From contig NZ_JOPG01000022.1 of NCBI RefSeq assembly GCF_002153605.1, positions 107,098-171,097 on the forward strand: a stretch of DNA of 64,000 bases, written 5' to 3'. This document shows positions 14,399 through 24,989 of this stretch, in pieces. The number at the start of each line of letters is the position of its first letter. Positions within the stretch are counted from its first letter, which is position 1. The position numbers and the translations under genes are program-made. A model generated the notes under the pieces. That model was not told where the DNA came from, ran no database searches, and worked only from the letters and a program-made list of their open reading frames with translations. Origin of the DNA: Acetobacter malorum (GTDB taxonomy: Bacteria > Pseudomonadota > Alphaproteobacteria > Acetobacterales > Acetobacteraceae).

Positions 14399-15342
14399 GC
14401 GAGCACGAGTCCACACGGTCAGAGGGACAGGACACACCCAGTCGCGGCGGCCTGTTCTCCTTCTTCAGCCGCAAGAAGCAGGCCCCGGGCCTGCGCAGCT
14501 CCATTGCTGCCCTTGTTCAGCAGGCCGCTAACGAATCGGAAACCCCGGAAGGTGAAAAGCCGGAGCTGGACCGGCAGGAGCGCGTGCTGATTGCCAACAT
14601 CCTGCGTCTGCGGAACATCTCGGCAGATGACGTGATGATCCCCCGCCCGGATATTGTCGCCATGCCGGTCTCCATCAGTCTGGATGATGCTCTGGCCATG
14701 ATGCGACGGGAAAACCACTCCCGCATGCCGGTCTATCGCAACCAGCTGGATGATATTGTGGGCATGATCCATGTGAAGGATCTCATCGCCTATGTCGGCA
14801 CCAGCGAGGCGTTCAATATCGAACCCCTGCTCCGCCAGCCGCTGATGATTGCCCCGCAGATCCCGGTGATGGACCTGATGCTGCAAATGCGCCTGCGGCA
14901 GACGCATCTGGCGCTGGTGATTGACGAATATGGCGGCGTCGACGGTCTCGTCACCATTGAAGACCTGATTGAAACTATCGTCGGCGATATTTCAGACGAG
15001 CATGACGAGCCTGCCGTGACCATGATTACGGAACGCCCCGACGGCACGTATGACGTGGATGCCCGCTGCCCCGTGCAGGAATTCGAGCAGCGGATTGGTG
15101 CGATTCTCACGGCTTCTGAAAAGGAAGCCGAAATCGAGACCATTGGCGGTCTGGTGTTCCGCATGGCGGGCCATGTGCCAGCCCGTGGCGAAGTGCTGAC
15201 GCACGAAAACGGCTATGTTTTTCGGGTGCTTGATGCTGATGCCCGACACATCCGCCGGGTGCGGGTCCGCAAACTCCCCAATGCCGCAGAACCCACGCCC
15301 AGTGACGGCGAGCGCGGCGACGAGCCCCAGCGTACGGGTTGA
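14395..15342 (+). CDS. CorC/HlyC-family CBS-domain protein
   Basis: A cytoplasmic CBS-pair protein of the CorC/TlyC/HlyC type, associated with magnesium and cobalt efflux. It has an Arg/Ser/Lys-rich N-terminus, two CBS domains (about residues 70-205, with VTIEDLIETIVGDI-type ending, here DGLVTIEDLIE) and a C-terminal CorC_HlyC transporter-associated domain (about 225-305). It has no DUF21 transmembrane domain, which matches the short CorC form rather than YfjD/CorB. Its ATG overlaps the ybeY stop (ATGA). The position after ybeY is conserved in many Proteobacteria. The ion it affects is not shown by the sequence. Confidence 0.9.
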   Translation: MSEHESTRSEGQDTPSRGGLFSFFSRKKQAPGLRSSIAALVQQAANESETPEGEKPELDRQERVLIANILRLRNISADDVMIPRPDIVAMPVSISLDDALAMMRRENHSRMPVYRNQLDDIVGMIHVKDLIAYVGTSEAFNIEPLLRQPLMIAPQIPVMDLMLQMRLRQTHLALVIDEYGGVDGLVTIEDLIETIVGDISDEHDEPAVTMITERPDGTYDVDARCPVQEFEQRIGAILTASEKEAEIETIGGLVFRMAGHVPARGEVLTHENGYVFRVLDADARHIRRVRVRKLPNAAEPTPSDGERGDEPQRTG

Positions 15343-15412
15343 CGGAAAGACCGTTCTGCCGTCATCCCTAAATCTCTGATCTGTTCAACCAGTAATGAAG
15401 CCAGGATTTCCG

Positions 15413-16039
15413 ATGTCCTTTTCCCGCCGCTCACTCCTTGTCACCGCTGGCACGGCTCTGGCCGCAACGGCAACGCACGGTCTGGCTTTTGCCGATACAG
15501 CTCCCGCAGCAGATCCGCGCATGACGACGCGTGAACTGGGTGATCCGAACGCGAAAATTGTTGTGGAAGAATGGTTCTCCCTCACCTGCATTCATTGCGC
15601 CCATTTTTCCGAGAACACCTTCCCGCTGGTGAAGAAAAACCTGATCGACACCGGGAAAATCCGCTACGTTTTCCATGACTTCCCGACCGATCAGCTGGCC
15701 ACCGTCGCCGCCATGGTCGCCCGCACCCTGCCGCCGGAACGCTATGAGCCGTTCACCGCGTCCCTGCTCGCCAGCCTCGACCGCTGGGCCTACATCCGGG
15801 ACAGCAGCCCGCTGGAAGCCCTGAAGAAAATGGCCGCCTTTGCCGGTATGCCGGGTGATGTGTTCGACAAGACGGTCGCGGACCAGCAGCTGATGCAGTT
15901 CATCCTGTCTCAGCAGACGGAAGCGCAGAACAAATATCATTTCGATTCCACGCCGACCTTCCGCTTCAACAACAAAATTCAGATGTCGAATGACATGACG
16001 TACGAAGCCTTCGCCAAAAACGTGGCAGACGCCAGCTGA
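15413..16039 (+). CDS. DsbA-family thiol:disulfide oxidoreductase, Tat-exported
   Basis: A periplasmic thioredoxin-fold protein, 208 residues. The N-terminus FSRRSLLVTAGTALA is a twin-arginine signal with cleavage likely near AFADTAPA. The active site CIHC (residues 59 and 62) sits in a DsbA-like context (VVEEWFSLTCIHCAHF), followed by the helical insertion and a cis-Pro loop (STPTFRFNN). Such proteins oxidise or isomerise periplasmic disulfides; the CIHC dipeptide does not settle which. ATG 15413 has AGGA 8 bases upstream; ATG 15395 would add six residues. It lies 41 bases before smc, a neighbour arrangement seen in other alphaproteobacteria as far as I recall. Confidence 0.9.
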   Translation: MSFSRRSLLVTAGTALAATATHGLAFADTAPAADPRMTTRELGDPNAKIVVEEWFSLTCIHCAHFSENTFPLVKKNLIDTGKIRYVFHDFPTDQLATVAAMVARTLPPERYEPFTASLLASLDRWAYIRDSSPLEALKKMAAFAGMPGDVFDKTVADQQLMQFILSQQTEAQNKYHFDSTPTFRFNNKIQMSNDMTYEAFAKNVADAS

Positions 16040-16080
16040 CGCGCTCTTTCCCGTTTATCCTGCAGTAAGTCCGTTTCTGC

Positions 16081-19000
16081 ATGACCGTTCGTTTTGTCCG
16101 TTTGCGGATTGTCGGGTTCAAAAGCTTTGCTGAACCCGTCACCGTGGAAATCCTCCCCGGTCTGACCGGCATTGTGGGGCCTAACGGTTGCGGCAAATCC
16201 AACGTGGTGGAAGCACTGCGCTGGGTGATGGGGGAATCCTCCGCCCGCTCCCTGCGCGGCGGAGAAATGGACGATCTGATTTTTGCGGGCACAGCAGGCC
16301 GCCCAGCCCGCTCTCTGGCAGAAGTCACCGTCACGCTGGAAGGCACACAGGGCCGTGGTCCCGCCGCCTTTGCTGATCAGGACGAACTTCAGATCACCCG
16401 CCGGGCCGAACGCGGCTCCGGTAGTGAATACCGCATTAACGGCAAACCGGCCCGTGCACGTGATGTGCAGACTTTGTTTGCCGATCTGGCCTCCGGCGCC
16501 CGCTCTTCCGCTATGGTCAGTCAAGGCCGCGTGGCCATGCTGGTCGGGGCACGCCCGGAAGAACGCCGCTCCATTCTGGAAGAAGCCGCAGGCATTACCG
16601 GCCTGCACGCCCGCAGGCACGAGGCGGAACTCAAGCTCCGCGCCACTGAAAACAATCTGACCCGCGCAGAAGACCTCCGCCAGCAACTGGAAGCCCGGCT
16701 GGGTGGTCTGGCTGAACAGTCCCGTGAGGCCAGCCGCTACCGGGAACTGTCCGCAGCCCTGCGCGAGACAGAAACCGAATTGCTGGCCGTGCTGCATGCC
16801 CGTGCCCGGCAGGCAGTGGAACGCGCCATCGAGACTGCCGCCCGCGCCCGCCATGCGCTGACTGAGCATGAAGACGCCGCAGAAAGCGCTGTGGTGGCGG
16901 AGTTTGAAGCTAACCAGAAACTCCCCGCCATCCGCGCCCGTGCGGATGAAGCCCGCACTGTTCTGGAACGCTGCCGCGTGACGGCAGAAGGTGTGACGCG
17001 GGAAGAAGAACGCGCCGCCGCGCAGGCCAAAAGTGCCACGGACCGCCTCCATCAGCATGAGGCCGACTATACCGCCGCCCAGACCCGTGTGGAGGATGCC
17101 ACCAGCACGCTGGAGCGCCTGAATGCAGAGAAAGCCGAGGCTGAAGCGGCTGAAGCCTCGCTCCCGCAACGGACAGCAGACGCTGAAACCCGACAAACGG
17201 AGCTGACAGACGCTCTGGCGGAAAGCGAACGCACCCTCGCCCAGCAGACCGAAACACTGGCCGCTGCCCGCGCCCGCAAGCAACGCGCCACGGAAGATCT
17301 GGACGCTGCCACAAGCTTACTGGCCCGCGCGTCCGACGCCGTCTCCACCCTTCAGGCTGAACTGGCCGCGCTACAGGAGCGCCTGCCCTCTGATGAGAGC
17401 ATGGAGGTCGCCGTCAAAGCCGTGCAGGACGCCCGCGCTGCTCAAGCTGCGGCCCGCACCGCTTTTGAAGAGGCTGACCGCACCCGTTCCGAATCCAGCG
17501 TAGCGCTTTCCATCGCCCGGAACGATGCAGAGAACGCCCGCCAGACACAGGCTGAAACCCGTAAGGCACTGGAGCGCAGCCGCGCCAAACTGAACACCTT
17601 GCGAGCCGATCTGGCGCAACTGGAAAAACGGCACGCCGACACGCAAGGCGCATTACTGGAAGATGCCGCTCTTCAGGCTCTGAGAGACAAAGCCGCACAG
17701 GCCACCACATCCCACCAGACCGCCGCGCGCGCACTGGAAGAAGCCGAAGCTACCCGGCGCGAGACCTCGGCCACCCTTACTCAGGCCAGCCGCAATTTTC
17801 AGGAACATGAAAGCCATCGCAAGACGGTAGAAGCTGCCTGCTCTGCGGCTCAAACTGCCCTCCACCGCGCCCGGCAGGAAGAAGAGACGCTGACAAAAGG
17901 GCTGGAACAGGCGCAGGCCGACGCCCTTCCGGACGACACACTCAAGGCCGCCCAAACCACCCGCGCCACGCAGGAAGAGAAACTCCGCACCGTCACGGAT
18001 GCGCTCAGTCAGGCTGAAAGCGCCCTGACAGACCTCAAAACCCGCCATAACGACGCCCTGACCCGCCAGAACACCCTGCGCACGGAACTCACCCGCTTGC
18101 AGGCACAGGCTGAAGGTCTCGCGCAGGCACTGGGCACGGACGCCACAGGCTCGGACGAACCTGTTTCCGCCCGCATGGACATCCCGGAAGGGTATGAGGC
18201 TGCTCTGGCCGCCGCCCTCTCGGAAGGGCTGGATGCCCCGGTGGCTGATAACGCCGCACGTGGCTGGCACACTCTGCCTGCGTCCAGTGATCTCTCCGCC
18301 CTGCCCGGTGGCGCTATTCCCCTCAAAGCGCATATCAAAGCCCCGGAAGCGCTGGACCGTGTGCTGGCCTGCATCGGCCTGTTGCCGGACGGTGTGGATG
18401 GTCGCCCGCTGCAAGCCGCGCTTAAGCCGGGACAAAGTCTTGTCTCCCGCACTGGCGACCTTTGGCGCTGGGATGGGTTTTATACCCGCGCAGGAGAGCC
18501 GGACGCCGCAACACGTCGCCTCGGCCAGCGCCGGATTCTGAAAGAAACAGAACAGCGCATTGCAACGCTTCAGGAAGACGCCCCGGAAGCGGAACAGGCC
18601 GTCACCACCGCCACCACAGCTCTGCGGGAAATGGAGCAGCACGCAGCAGACCAGCGGACCCAGCGCGCCAAGCTGGAACAGGCCCTGCAACAGGCCCGCA
18701 CGCAGGAAGCAGACCTTGAGCGCCGTCATGCGGCCTCTCGCGCCCGGCTGGATGGGCTGCGCCCGCAGCAGGAACGCGCCGTTGCCGCCAGAAAGGATGC
18801 AGACGCCGCCCTGACGGCCGCCACAGCTGCGCGCGATGCCTTGCCGCAAACGGAAACGCTCAAAACAGCTCTGGATCAGGCGCGCCAGAAAGACACCGCG
18901 GCTCAGCAGGCCGAGCAGCAGGCCCGCACAGCCCTAAAAATGGCGGAGCAACACCTTCGCACCGCGCAGGACGCCCTCACCCGCGCGGAAAACCAGCAGG

Positions 19001-20607
19001 CCACCGCCAGCGCCCGGCTTGAAACCCTGCTGCCGGAACGCGACCGCCTGCGCCAGGATGTTGCGGCAGAAGAAAGCGCCCTCACGGATCTGGAAAGCCG
19101 TCTGGCTGCGGGACAGGCAGACAAGCAGATTGAGGACGCTCTGCAAGCTGCCCAAACCCGGCAGACTGAAGCCGAGGCCGCCTGCCGCATGGCGGAGCAG
19201 GCCGCGGCGAGCGCTGAAAGCGCCGCTCAAACGGCAGCGCAACACCACCAGAAATTGCAGGAACTCTCGCTCGAACTCCGCTCCCGTCTGGCGGCCCTCT
19301 CCCCGCGGCTGGAAACACTTCAGGCAGAACAGACTGAAGCCGAAGGCCGCAAAACCCGCACCACCACTGCACTGCAAGAAGCCTCTGCCGCTCTGCCGGA
19401 AAGTGGCGAGGAAGACTTGGCCACCCTGCGGGAAAAACGCAGCGCCCTCACAACAAAACTGGAGCAGGCGCGCGAACTCCGGGCCGCCCTGCAGGCAGAA
19501 AAAGCCACACTAGCCAGCAAACAGGCGTCTCTGAACGCAGCCGTGCAGGACTGGACAGCCCGAGCAGAAGCCGCCCAAACGGAGCTGACCCACGCTCAGG
19601 CCCGGCTGGAGGCTGCCCGCACGGAACATCAGACCGTCTCGGAACTGCCTGCGGAAGCAGAACGGCTAAAAAAGAACACGCTTCAGGCTTTGACCGAGGC
19701 AGAAACAACCTACGCAGAAGCCGACAAAGCCCGCGCCGAGGCCGAGGCCGCTCTGGCCAACGCCAACGAGCAGCGCCGCAAAACGGAAGCACAGCTTACA
19801 GCCGCGCGTGAAAATCTACTGAAAGCCGAAGCCCGCAGTGAGCAGGCACAGGCCATTCTCGATCAGCTTCTGGTGGAAACCCCGGCTCCGCCGCGCGCGC
19901 CCACCGGAGACCTGACTGAGGCGGCAGAAAGCGCCCTACGCCGCAAAATCTCCCGCCTGACGCGGGAACGCGAAGAGATGGGCCCCGTCAACCTGCGGGC
20001 GGAAATTGAAGCTGAGGAAGCCTCTGGCCAGGCCAACACGCTGGCGGCAGAAATTGCCGACCTTGAGGCCGCCATTGCCCGCCTGCGCGGCTCCATCGGC
20101 TCCCTGAATAAGGAAGGGCGGGAACGCCTGATGGCGGTGTTCACGCAGGTGGACCAGCATTTCCAGTCCCTCTTCTCCCGCATGTTTGGCGGCGGGCGGG
20201 CGCATCTGGGCCTTGTGGGCAGTGATGATCCGCTGGAAGCCGGTCTGGAAATCTACGCTCAGCCACCGGGTAAAAAGCTGGCGACCCTCTCGCTGCTTTC
20301 GGGAGGTGAACAGGCTTTAACCGCTCTTTCATTGATTTTTGCAGTGTTTCGCTGTAACCCGGCCCCCGTTTGTGTGCTCGACGAGGTTGACGCACCGCTT
20401 GATGATGCCAACGTTGGACGTTTCAGTTCCCTGTTAGGGGACATGGTCACAGAAGCAGGAACCCGTTTTCTGGTTGTTACTCACCATCAGCTGACAATGG
20501 CACATATGGACCACCTTTTTGGCGTAACCATGCAGGAGCGCGGCGTCAGCCGTGTTCTGTCAGTTGACCTTGCTCGCGCCGCCGCCATGGCTGGGCAACA
20601 GGACTAG
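16081..20607 (+). CDS. smc: Chromosome segregation ATPase SMC (long form)
   Basis: The ATPase of the condensin-like SMC-ScpAB complex that extrudes DNA loops and helps chromosome segregation. Walker A GPNGCGKSN is at residues 33-41. A first coiled coil runs to about 690, a compact hinge spans about 698-800 (PEGYEAALAAAL to DLWRWDGF), and a second coiled coil runs to about 1290. The head is completed by GPVNLRAE (about 1300), the signature LSGGEQAL (about 1405) and Walker B VCVLDEVDAPLDDAN. At 1508 residues it is about 300 longer than the usual 1150-1200, the excess lying in both arms, which are very Ala/Glu/Gln/Arg-rich. No ScpA or ScpB gene is in the window. Confidence 0.96.
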   Translation: MTVRFVRLRIVGFKSFAEPVTVEILPGLTGIVGPNGCGKSNVVEALRWVMGESSARSLRGGEMDDLIFAGTAGRPARSLAEVTVTLEGTQGRGPAAFADQDELQITRRAERGSGSEYRINGKPARARDVQTLFADLASGARSSAMVSQGRVAMLVGARPEERRSILEEAAGITGLHARRHEAELKLRATENNLTRAEDLRQQLEARLGGLAEQSREASRYRELSAALRETETELLAVLHARARQAVERAIETAARARHALTEHEDAAESAVVAEFEANQKLPAIRARADEARTVLERCRVTAEGVTREEERAAAQAKSATDRLHQHEADYTAAQTRVEDATSTLERLNAEKAEAEAAEASLPQRTADAETRQTELTDALAESERTLAQQTETLAAARARKQRATEDLDAATSLLARASDAVSTLQAELAALQERLPSDESMEVAVKAVQDARAAQAAARTAFEEADRTRSESSVALSIARNDAENARQTQAETRKALERSRAKLNTLRADLAQLEKRHADTQGALLEDAALQALRDKAAQATTSHQTAARALEEAEATRRETSATLTQASRNFQEHESHRKTVEAACSAAQTALHRARQEEETLTKGLEQAQADALPDDTLKAAQTTRATQEEKLRTVTDALSQAESALTDLKTRHNDALTRQNTLRTELTRLQAQAEGLAQALGTDATGSDEPVSARMDIPEGYEAALAAALSEGLDAPVADNAARGWHTLPASSDLSALPGGAIPLKAHIKAPEALDRVLACIGLLPDGVDGRPLQAALKPGQSLVSRTGDLWRWDGFYTRAGEPDAATRRLGQRRILKETEQRIATLQEDAPEAEQAVTTATTALREMEQHAADQRTQRAKLEQALQQARTQEADLERRHAASRARLDGLRPQQERAVAARKDADAALTAATAARDALPQTETLKTALDQARQKDTAAQQAEQQARTALKMAEQHLRTAQDALTRAENQQATASARLETLLPERDRLRQDVAAEESALTDLESRLAAGQADKQIEDALQAAQTRQTEAEAACRMAEQAAASAESAAQTAAQHHQKLQELSLELRSRLAALSPRLETLQAEQTEAEGRKTRTTTALQEASAALPESGEEDLATLREKRSALTTKLEQARELRAALQAEKATLASKQASLNAAVQDWTARAEAAQTELTHAQARLEAARTEHQTVSELPAEAERLKKNTLQALTEAETTYAEADKARAEAEAALANANEQRRKTEAQLTAARENLLKAEARSEQAQAILDQLLVETPAPPRAPTGDLTEAAESALRRKISRLTREREEMGPVNLRAEIEAEEASGQANTLAAEIADLEAAIARLRGSIGSLNKEGRERLMAVFTQVDQHFQSLFSRMFGGGRAHLGLVGSDDPLEAGLEIYAQPPGKKLATLSLLSGGEQALTALSLIFAVFRCNPAPVCVLDEVDAPLDDANVGRFSSLLGDMVTEAGTRFLVVTHHQLTMAHMDHLFGVTMQERGVSRVLSVDLARAAAMAGQQD

Positions 20608-20620
20608 GGATAAAAGACAG

Positions 20621-21379
20621 ATGCCGCATCCTGATACGACATCAGACAAACCCTGCAAATCCACAGGGAGTCCCCTCAAACGCTGCCTTGGCAAAGGCAT
20701 TGTTGCTGTTGGCGTGTGCATGCTGGCCTGTGCCGGCGTGGTTTTGCATCACTCCAAAGCCTATGGGCTTCTCGCCCGTATCCATCATGGTCTGATTATC
20801 TGCACGCCCGGCACCGGGCTGAGCATGACGTCAGCCTCAGCCGGCCTGCCGCATCAGGACAGCCCGGGCATGCTGCGGCTGGAACTGGCCTCTCAGGAAG
20901 ATGGACGGGTTATTGTTGTACCCGGCTCCAACCCCCTGAATGAAGTTCTGGCCTCATCCCGCCGCGCCCATACGCTGCTGATGCTGGACCTGAACGACAC
21001 TAATCCGGCAGACGTTGCCATGCTGGTGCGTAAAGCCAGAATGCGGGACCGTGTGGTGCTGGTACCCTCCAGCAAGGAAACGACACAGGTCGCTCTGCAG
21101 GCCGACCCGTCCATGCTGGTTGCCATTCCCGTTCATTCCACGCGGGAGGCCTATGCCGCCCACCGTATGGCAGGACATCATCCTTATGCGGCGTATCTCT
21201 CACCCACCGCAGCACCAGATCTGTTCACGCTGGTGCACCGGGATGCGGAAGCCGTGATTACGGAAAACCCGATTACGACAACCTTCTCAGCCGAAGAATT
21301 TCTGGCTGAACGCCCGGTTGATATTGTCGTCACACCGCAGCCCACACAACTGTCCCAGACTCTCGCCCGGGACAGCTAA
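20621..21379 (+). CDS. Membrane-anchored protein resembling the C-terminal half of a GDPD barrel
   Basis: Function unknown; 252 residues. A short charged N-terminus is followed by one transmembrane helix (about 28-45, GIVAVGVCMLACAGVV), so the rest is probably periplasmic. The segment from about 95 resembles the later strands of glycerophosphodiester phosphodiesterases: PLNEVLA (like PTLEEVL), LLMLDLND (like the E-x-K strand), RDRVVLVPSS and a final AEAVITENPI (like DGIITDxP). The catalytic start of that family (AHRG...PENT) and its E-x-K acid pair are not seen, so enzymatic activity is doubtful. It begins 13 bases after the smc stop, so the two are likely co-transcribed. The GDPD relation is my pattern reading and needs a profile search. 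Confidence 0.75.
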   Translation: MPHPDTTSDKPCKSTGSPLKRCLGKGIVAVGVCMLACAGVVLHHSKAYGLLARIHHGLIICTPGTGLSMTSASAGLPHQDSPGMLRLELASQEDGRVIVVPGSNPLNEVLASSRRAHTLLMLDLNDTNPADVAMLVRKARMRDRVVLVPSSKETTQVALQADPSMLVAIPVHSTREAYAAHRMAGHHPYAAYLSPTAAPDLFTLVHRDAEAVITENPITTTFSAEEFLAERPVDIVVTPQPTQLSQTLARDS

Positions 21380-21395
21380 GTCAGGCTGCCGTTTC

Positions 21396-22940
<1,545 letters not shown>

Positions 22941-22958
22941 TTATTATTCCTGTTCCGA

Positions 22959-22987
22959 CACGAAGCGGACCAAACGGGCACGAAGCG
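22959..22987. repeat. Direct repeat upstream of aarC
   Basis: CACGAAGCG occurs at 22959-22967 and again at 22979-22987, a 20-base period (about two helical turns), in the leader or promoter of aarC. The spacing suits a dimeric regulator, but none is identified. Confidence 0.5.
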
Positions 22988-23187
22988 CTCTATATCCCAT
23001 TGCTCCACTCCTTCCCACCGGCACACCTGTGGGGCCGGATGATGCGCGTAACGTAGGCAGAAAATTTCAGGCGTGGCGCGTCACATGCTTGTGCACAAAA
23101 CACTGGCTAACAAAAAATTCCCTCTCCTCCCTTCCCTGTGTCCGCCTGTGGCGCCTACATGGGAAGGAGAAAGATGGATAACAGCAG

Positions 23188-23931
23188 ATGCACACAAGCC
23201 TCTTCCTTGACGAAAACGTGAAAGCGGCAATGCGGAAAGGACTCCGCATTGTGGGAGACGTGCATGGAGATTTACAGGCCTTCCGCCACGCCGTTGCCAC
23301 GGACCGCTTTATTATCCAGCTTGGTGATCTTGTAGATTACGGGCCGGACAGTGCCGGCGTGCTTCGGCTGATGCACGATGTGATGCGCGCAGGGCGCGGC
23401 CTGTTTCTGATCGGCAACCATGACCGCAAACTGGGCCGCGCTTTGCTGGGCAAAAAGCTGCGGCCCGATCCGCCGCTGGAAGCCACAATGGCTCAGCTCC
23501 ACCAGCCAGAAAACGCGGATGTGCTGGAGTTTGCGCTGGAGATGCTGGAGACGGCCCCGGCCTGGCTGGTTCTGGGGCGCATGCTGTTTGTGCATGGAGC
23601 TTTTGATGTGCGGATGCTCATGGAGCCACCCCCACCGGCTTTAGGCCGTGTGACCTTTCTGCTTTCCCGTGCGCTGTTTGGGGAAACCACCAGCAGAGTG
23701 CAGAAAGACGGCTTTCCCGAACGTTGCCTGAACTGGGTCAACCACATCCCCACTGGCTACACCGTGTATTGCGGGCATGACCAGCGCTCCACCAATGGCT
23801 GCCCGCTGACTATCCCCGGCCGTGCCGGAGGACAGGCTATCTTTACCGATACAGGTGCCGGAAAAGGCGGCCACCTCGCCTGGCTGGATGTGCCTGCTAA
23901 CTTTATGGAAGATTCTGGGTCCGCAGTGTAA
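23188..23931 (+). CDS. Metallophosphoesterase (PPP/ApaH-like)
   Basis: A calcineurin-like phosphoesterase of 247 residues. Metal-binding motifs are in family order: GDVHGD (about residue 22), GDLVDYGPDS (about 46), GNHDRK (about 75), and later His residues in VHGAF and YCGHDQRS. This is the layout of bacterial PPP-type serine/threonine phosphatases and diadenosine tetraphosphatases; the substrate cannot be told. The start is uncertain: ATG 23188 lacks a well-spaced ribosome-binding site, and ATG 23230 is an alternative. A strong GGAAGGAG instead serves an out-of-frame ATG at 23174 that begins a 15-codon frame ending at 23221. It is divergent from aarC. Confidence 0.88.
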   Translation: MHTSLFLDENVKAAMRKGLRIVGDVHGDLQAFRHAVATDRFIIQLGDLVDYGPDSAGVLRLMHDVMRAGRGLFLIGNHDRKLGRALLGKKLRPDPPLEATMAQLHQPENADVLEFALEMLETAPAWLVLGRMLFVHGAFDVRMLMEPPPPALGRVTFLLSRALFGETTSRVQKDGFPERCLNWVNHIPTGYTVYCGHDQRSTNGCPLTIPGRAGGQAIFTDTGAGKGGHLAWLDVPANFMEDSGSAV

Positions 23932-23987
23932 TAGTCTTGCGCGAACCAGTCCTTTATATTACGAAATAGAAATAGAAACGAAGAACC

Positions 23988-24314
23988 GTGCAAACCGTGA
24001 CCGACCAGCCCACCCCCGCTGATGCCCTGCTGGACCTCCGTCGCAGCATCGACAATATCGACGCCGCCCTTGTTGCCATGCTGGCGGAACGCTTCCGCTG
24101 CACCAAAGCTGTCGGGGCGCTCAAAGCCCGCTACGGGATGCCGCCGGCTGACCCGGCCAGAGAAGCTCGTCAGATCACCCGCCTGCGGACACTGGCGGAA
24201 GAAGCGCACCTTGACCCTGATTTTGCCGAGAAATTTCTGAACTTCATTATTCATGAAGTCATTCGCCATCATGAGGCGATTGCAAAACAGTCTTCCGAAT
24301 CGACAACAAAGTGA
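23988..24314 (+). CDS. Chorismate mutase (AroQ class)
   Basis: A short all-helical chorismate mutase of 108 residues that converts chorismate to prephenate for Phe and Tyr synthesis. The pattern LLDLRRSIDNIDAALVAMLAER (first helix with the active-site Arg), then CTKAVGALKARYGMPPADPAREARQ and a third helix with FLNFIIHEVIRHHE, matches the AroQ fold and length. The start is GTG at 23988 (or GTG 23997), and I see no ATG. The stop overlaps the sixA GTG start by 4 bases, so the two are coupled. Confidence 0.9.
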   Translation: MQTVTDQPTPADALLDLRRSIDNIDAALVAMLAERFRCTKAVGALKARYGMPPADPAREARQITRLRTLAEEAHLDPDFAEKFLNFIIHEVIRHHEAIAKQSSESTTK

Positions 24315-24838
24315 CGCGCCGCCTCCTTCTGCTGCGGCATGCGGAAGCAGCCAGCCCTCCAGGGGGCGATTTTAGCGAACAGGCCGATCTGGCCCGTCCG
24401 CTGACAGCCGAAGGACGGCTTGCCGCCAGCCGGTGCGGCGCATGGCTCAGGGCGAACGCTTTCGCCCCGGACGTTGTTCTGTGCAGCCCTGCCCGCCGCA
24501 CGCGGGAGACGCTGGCCGGATTAGAGCCGTTCCAGCCGCCGCCCGCACACCCCACCCAATTCTGCCCTGATATTTACGAAGCCCAGCCGTCTGCCCTTCT
24601 GGAACGTATCCGGCAAGCGCCGCCTGAAGCGCGTACCGTACTGCTGATTGGGCACAACCCCGGCATCTCCGCCCTCGCCCGCTGGCTGGATGATCAGGCC
24701 GAAGTGCTGGATCAGGGATTCGCTACAGCCTCTCTCGCCGTCTTCCATATGTGGGGTTCTGAAAATGCAGACGACGCGTCGCGCTGGGATCAGTGCGATG
24801 AGAAAAGCCTGACTTTGGACACATTCGCGCGACCCTAA
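24311..24838 (+). CDS. sixA: SixA-type phosphohistidine phosphatase
   Basis: A histidine-phosphatase-superfamily protein of 175 residues. The catalytic RHA motif is at residues 9-11 (LLLLRHAEAA), a second Arg cluster is in CSPARRTRET, and the second His is in IGHNPGIS. SixA enzymes remove phosphate from phosphohistidine on HPt or PTS proteins. A SixA-like gene is reported next to the citrate synthase and CoA-transferase genes in A. aceti (the aar region), and here it lies directly upstream of citrate synthase. The GTG start overlaps the chorismate mutase stop (GTGA). Confidence 0.88.
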   Translation: MTRRLLLLRHAEAASPPGGDFSEQADLARPLTAEGRLAASRCGAWLRANAFAPDVVLCSPARRTRETLAGLEPFQPPPAHPTQFCPDIYEAQPSALLERIRQAPPEARTVLLIGHNPGISALARWLDDQAEVLDQGFATASLAVFHMWGSENADDASRWDQCDEKSLTLDTFARP

Positions 24839-24989
24839 GGCCAAGAAAGCGCAGTTTTCTGAGCATGATCCTTTTTGATAACGCGCGGTTTATCGCCCAC
24901 CAGCTTCCTGTTTCTTTCTGGATCGGGGACAAGAATCAGACAGCAGGCCGCCAGTCTGGCAGCGGCTCTACAATGCAGAAGGAAAGATC

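Noticed and set aside
15340..15364. Terminator after the CorC-like gene
   Set aside because: TGACGG...CCGTCA can pair over 6 bases, but the 13-base loop and lack of a T-tract make it weak.
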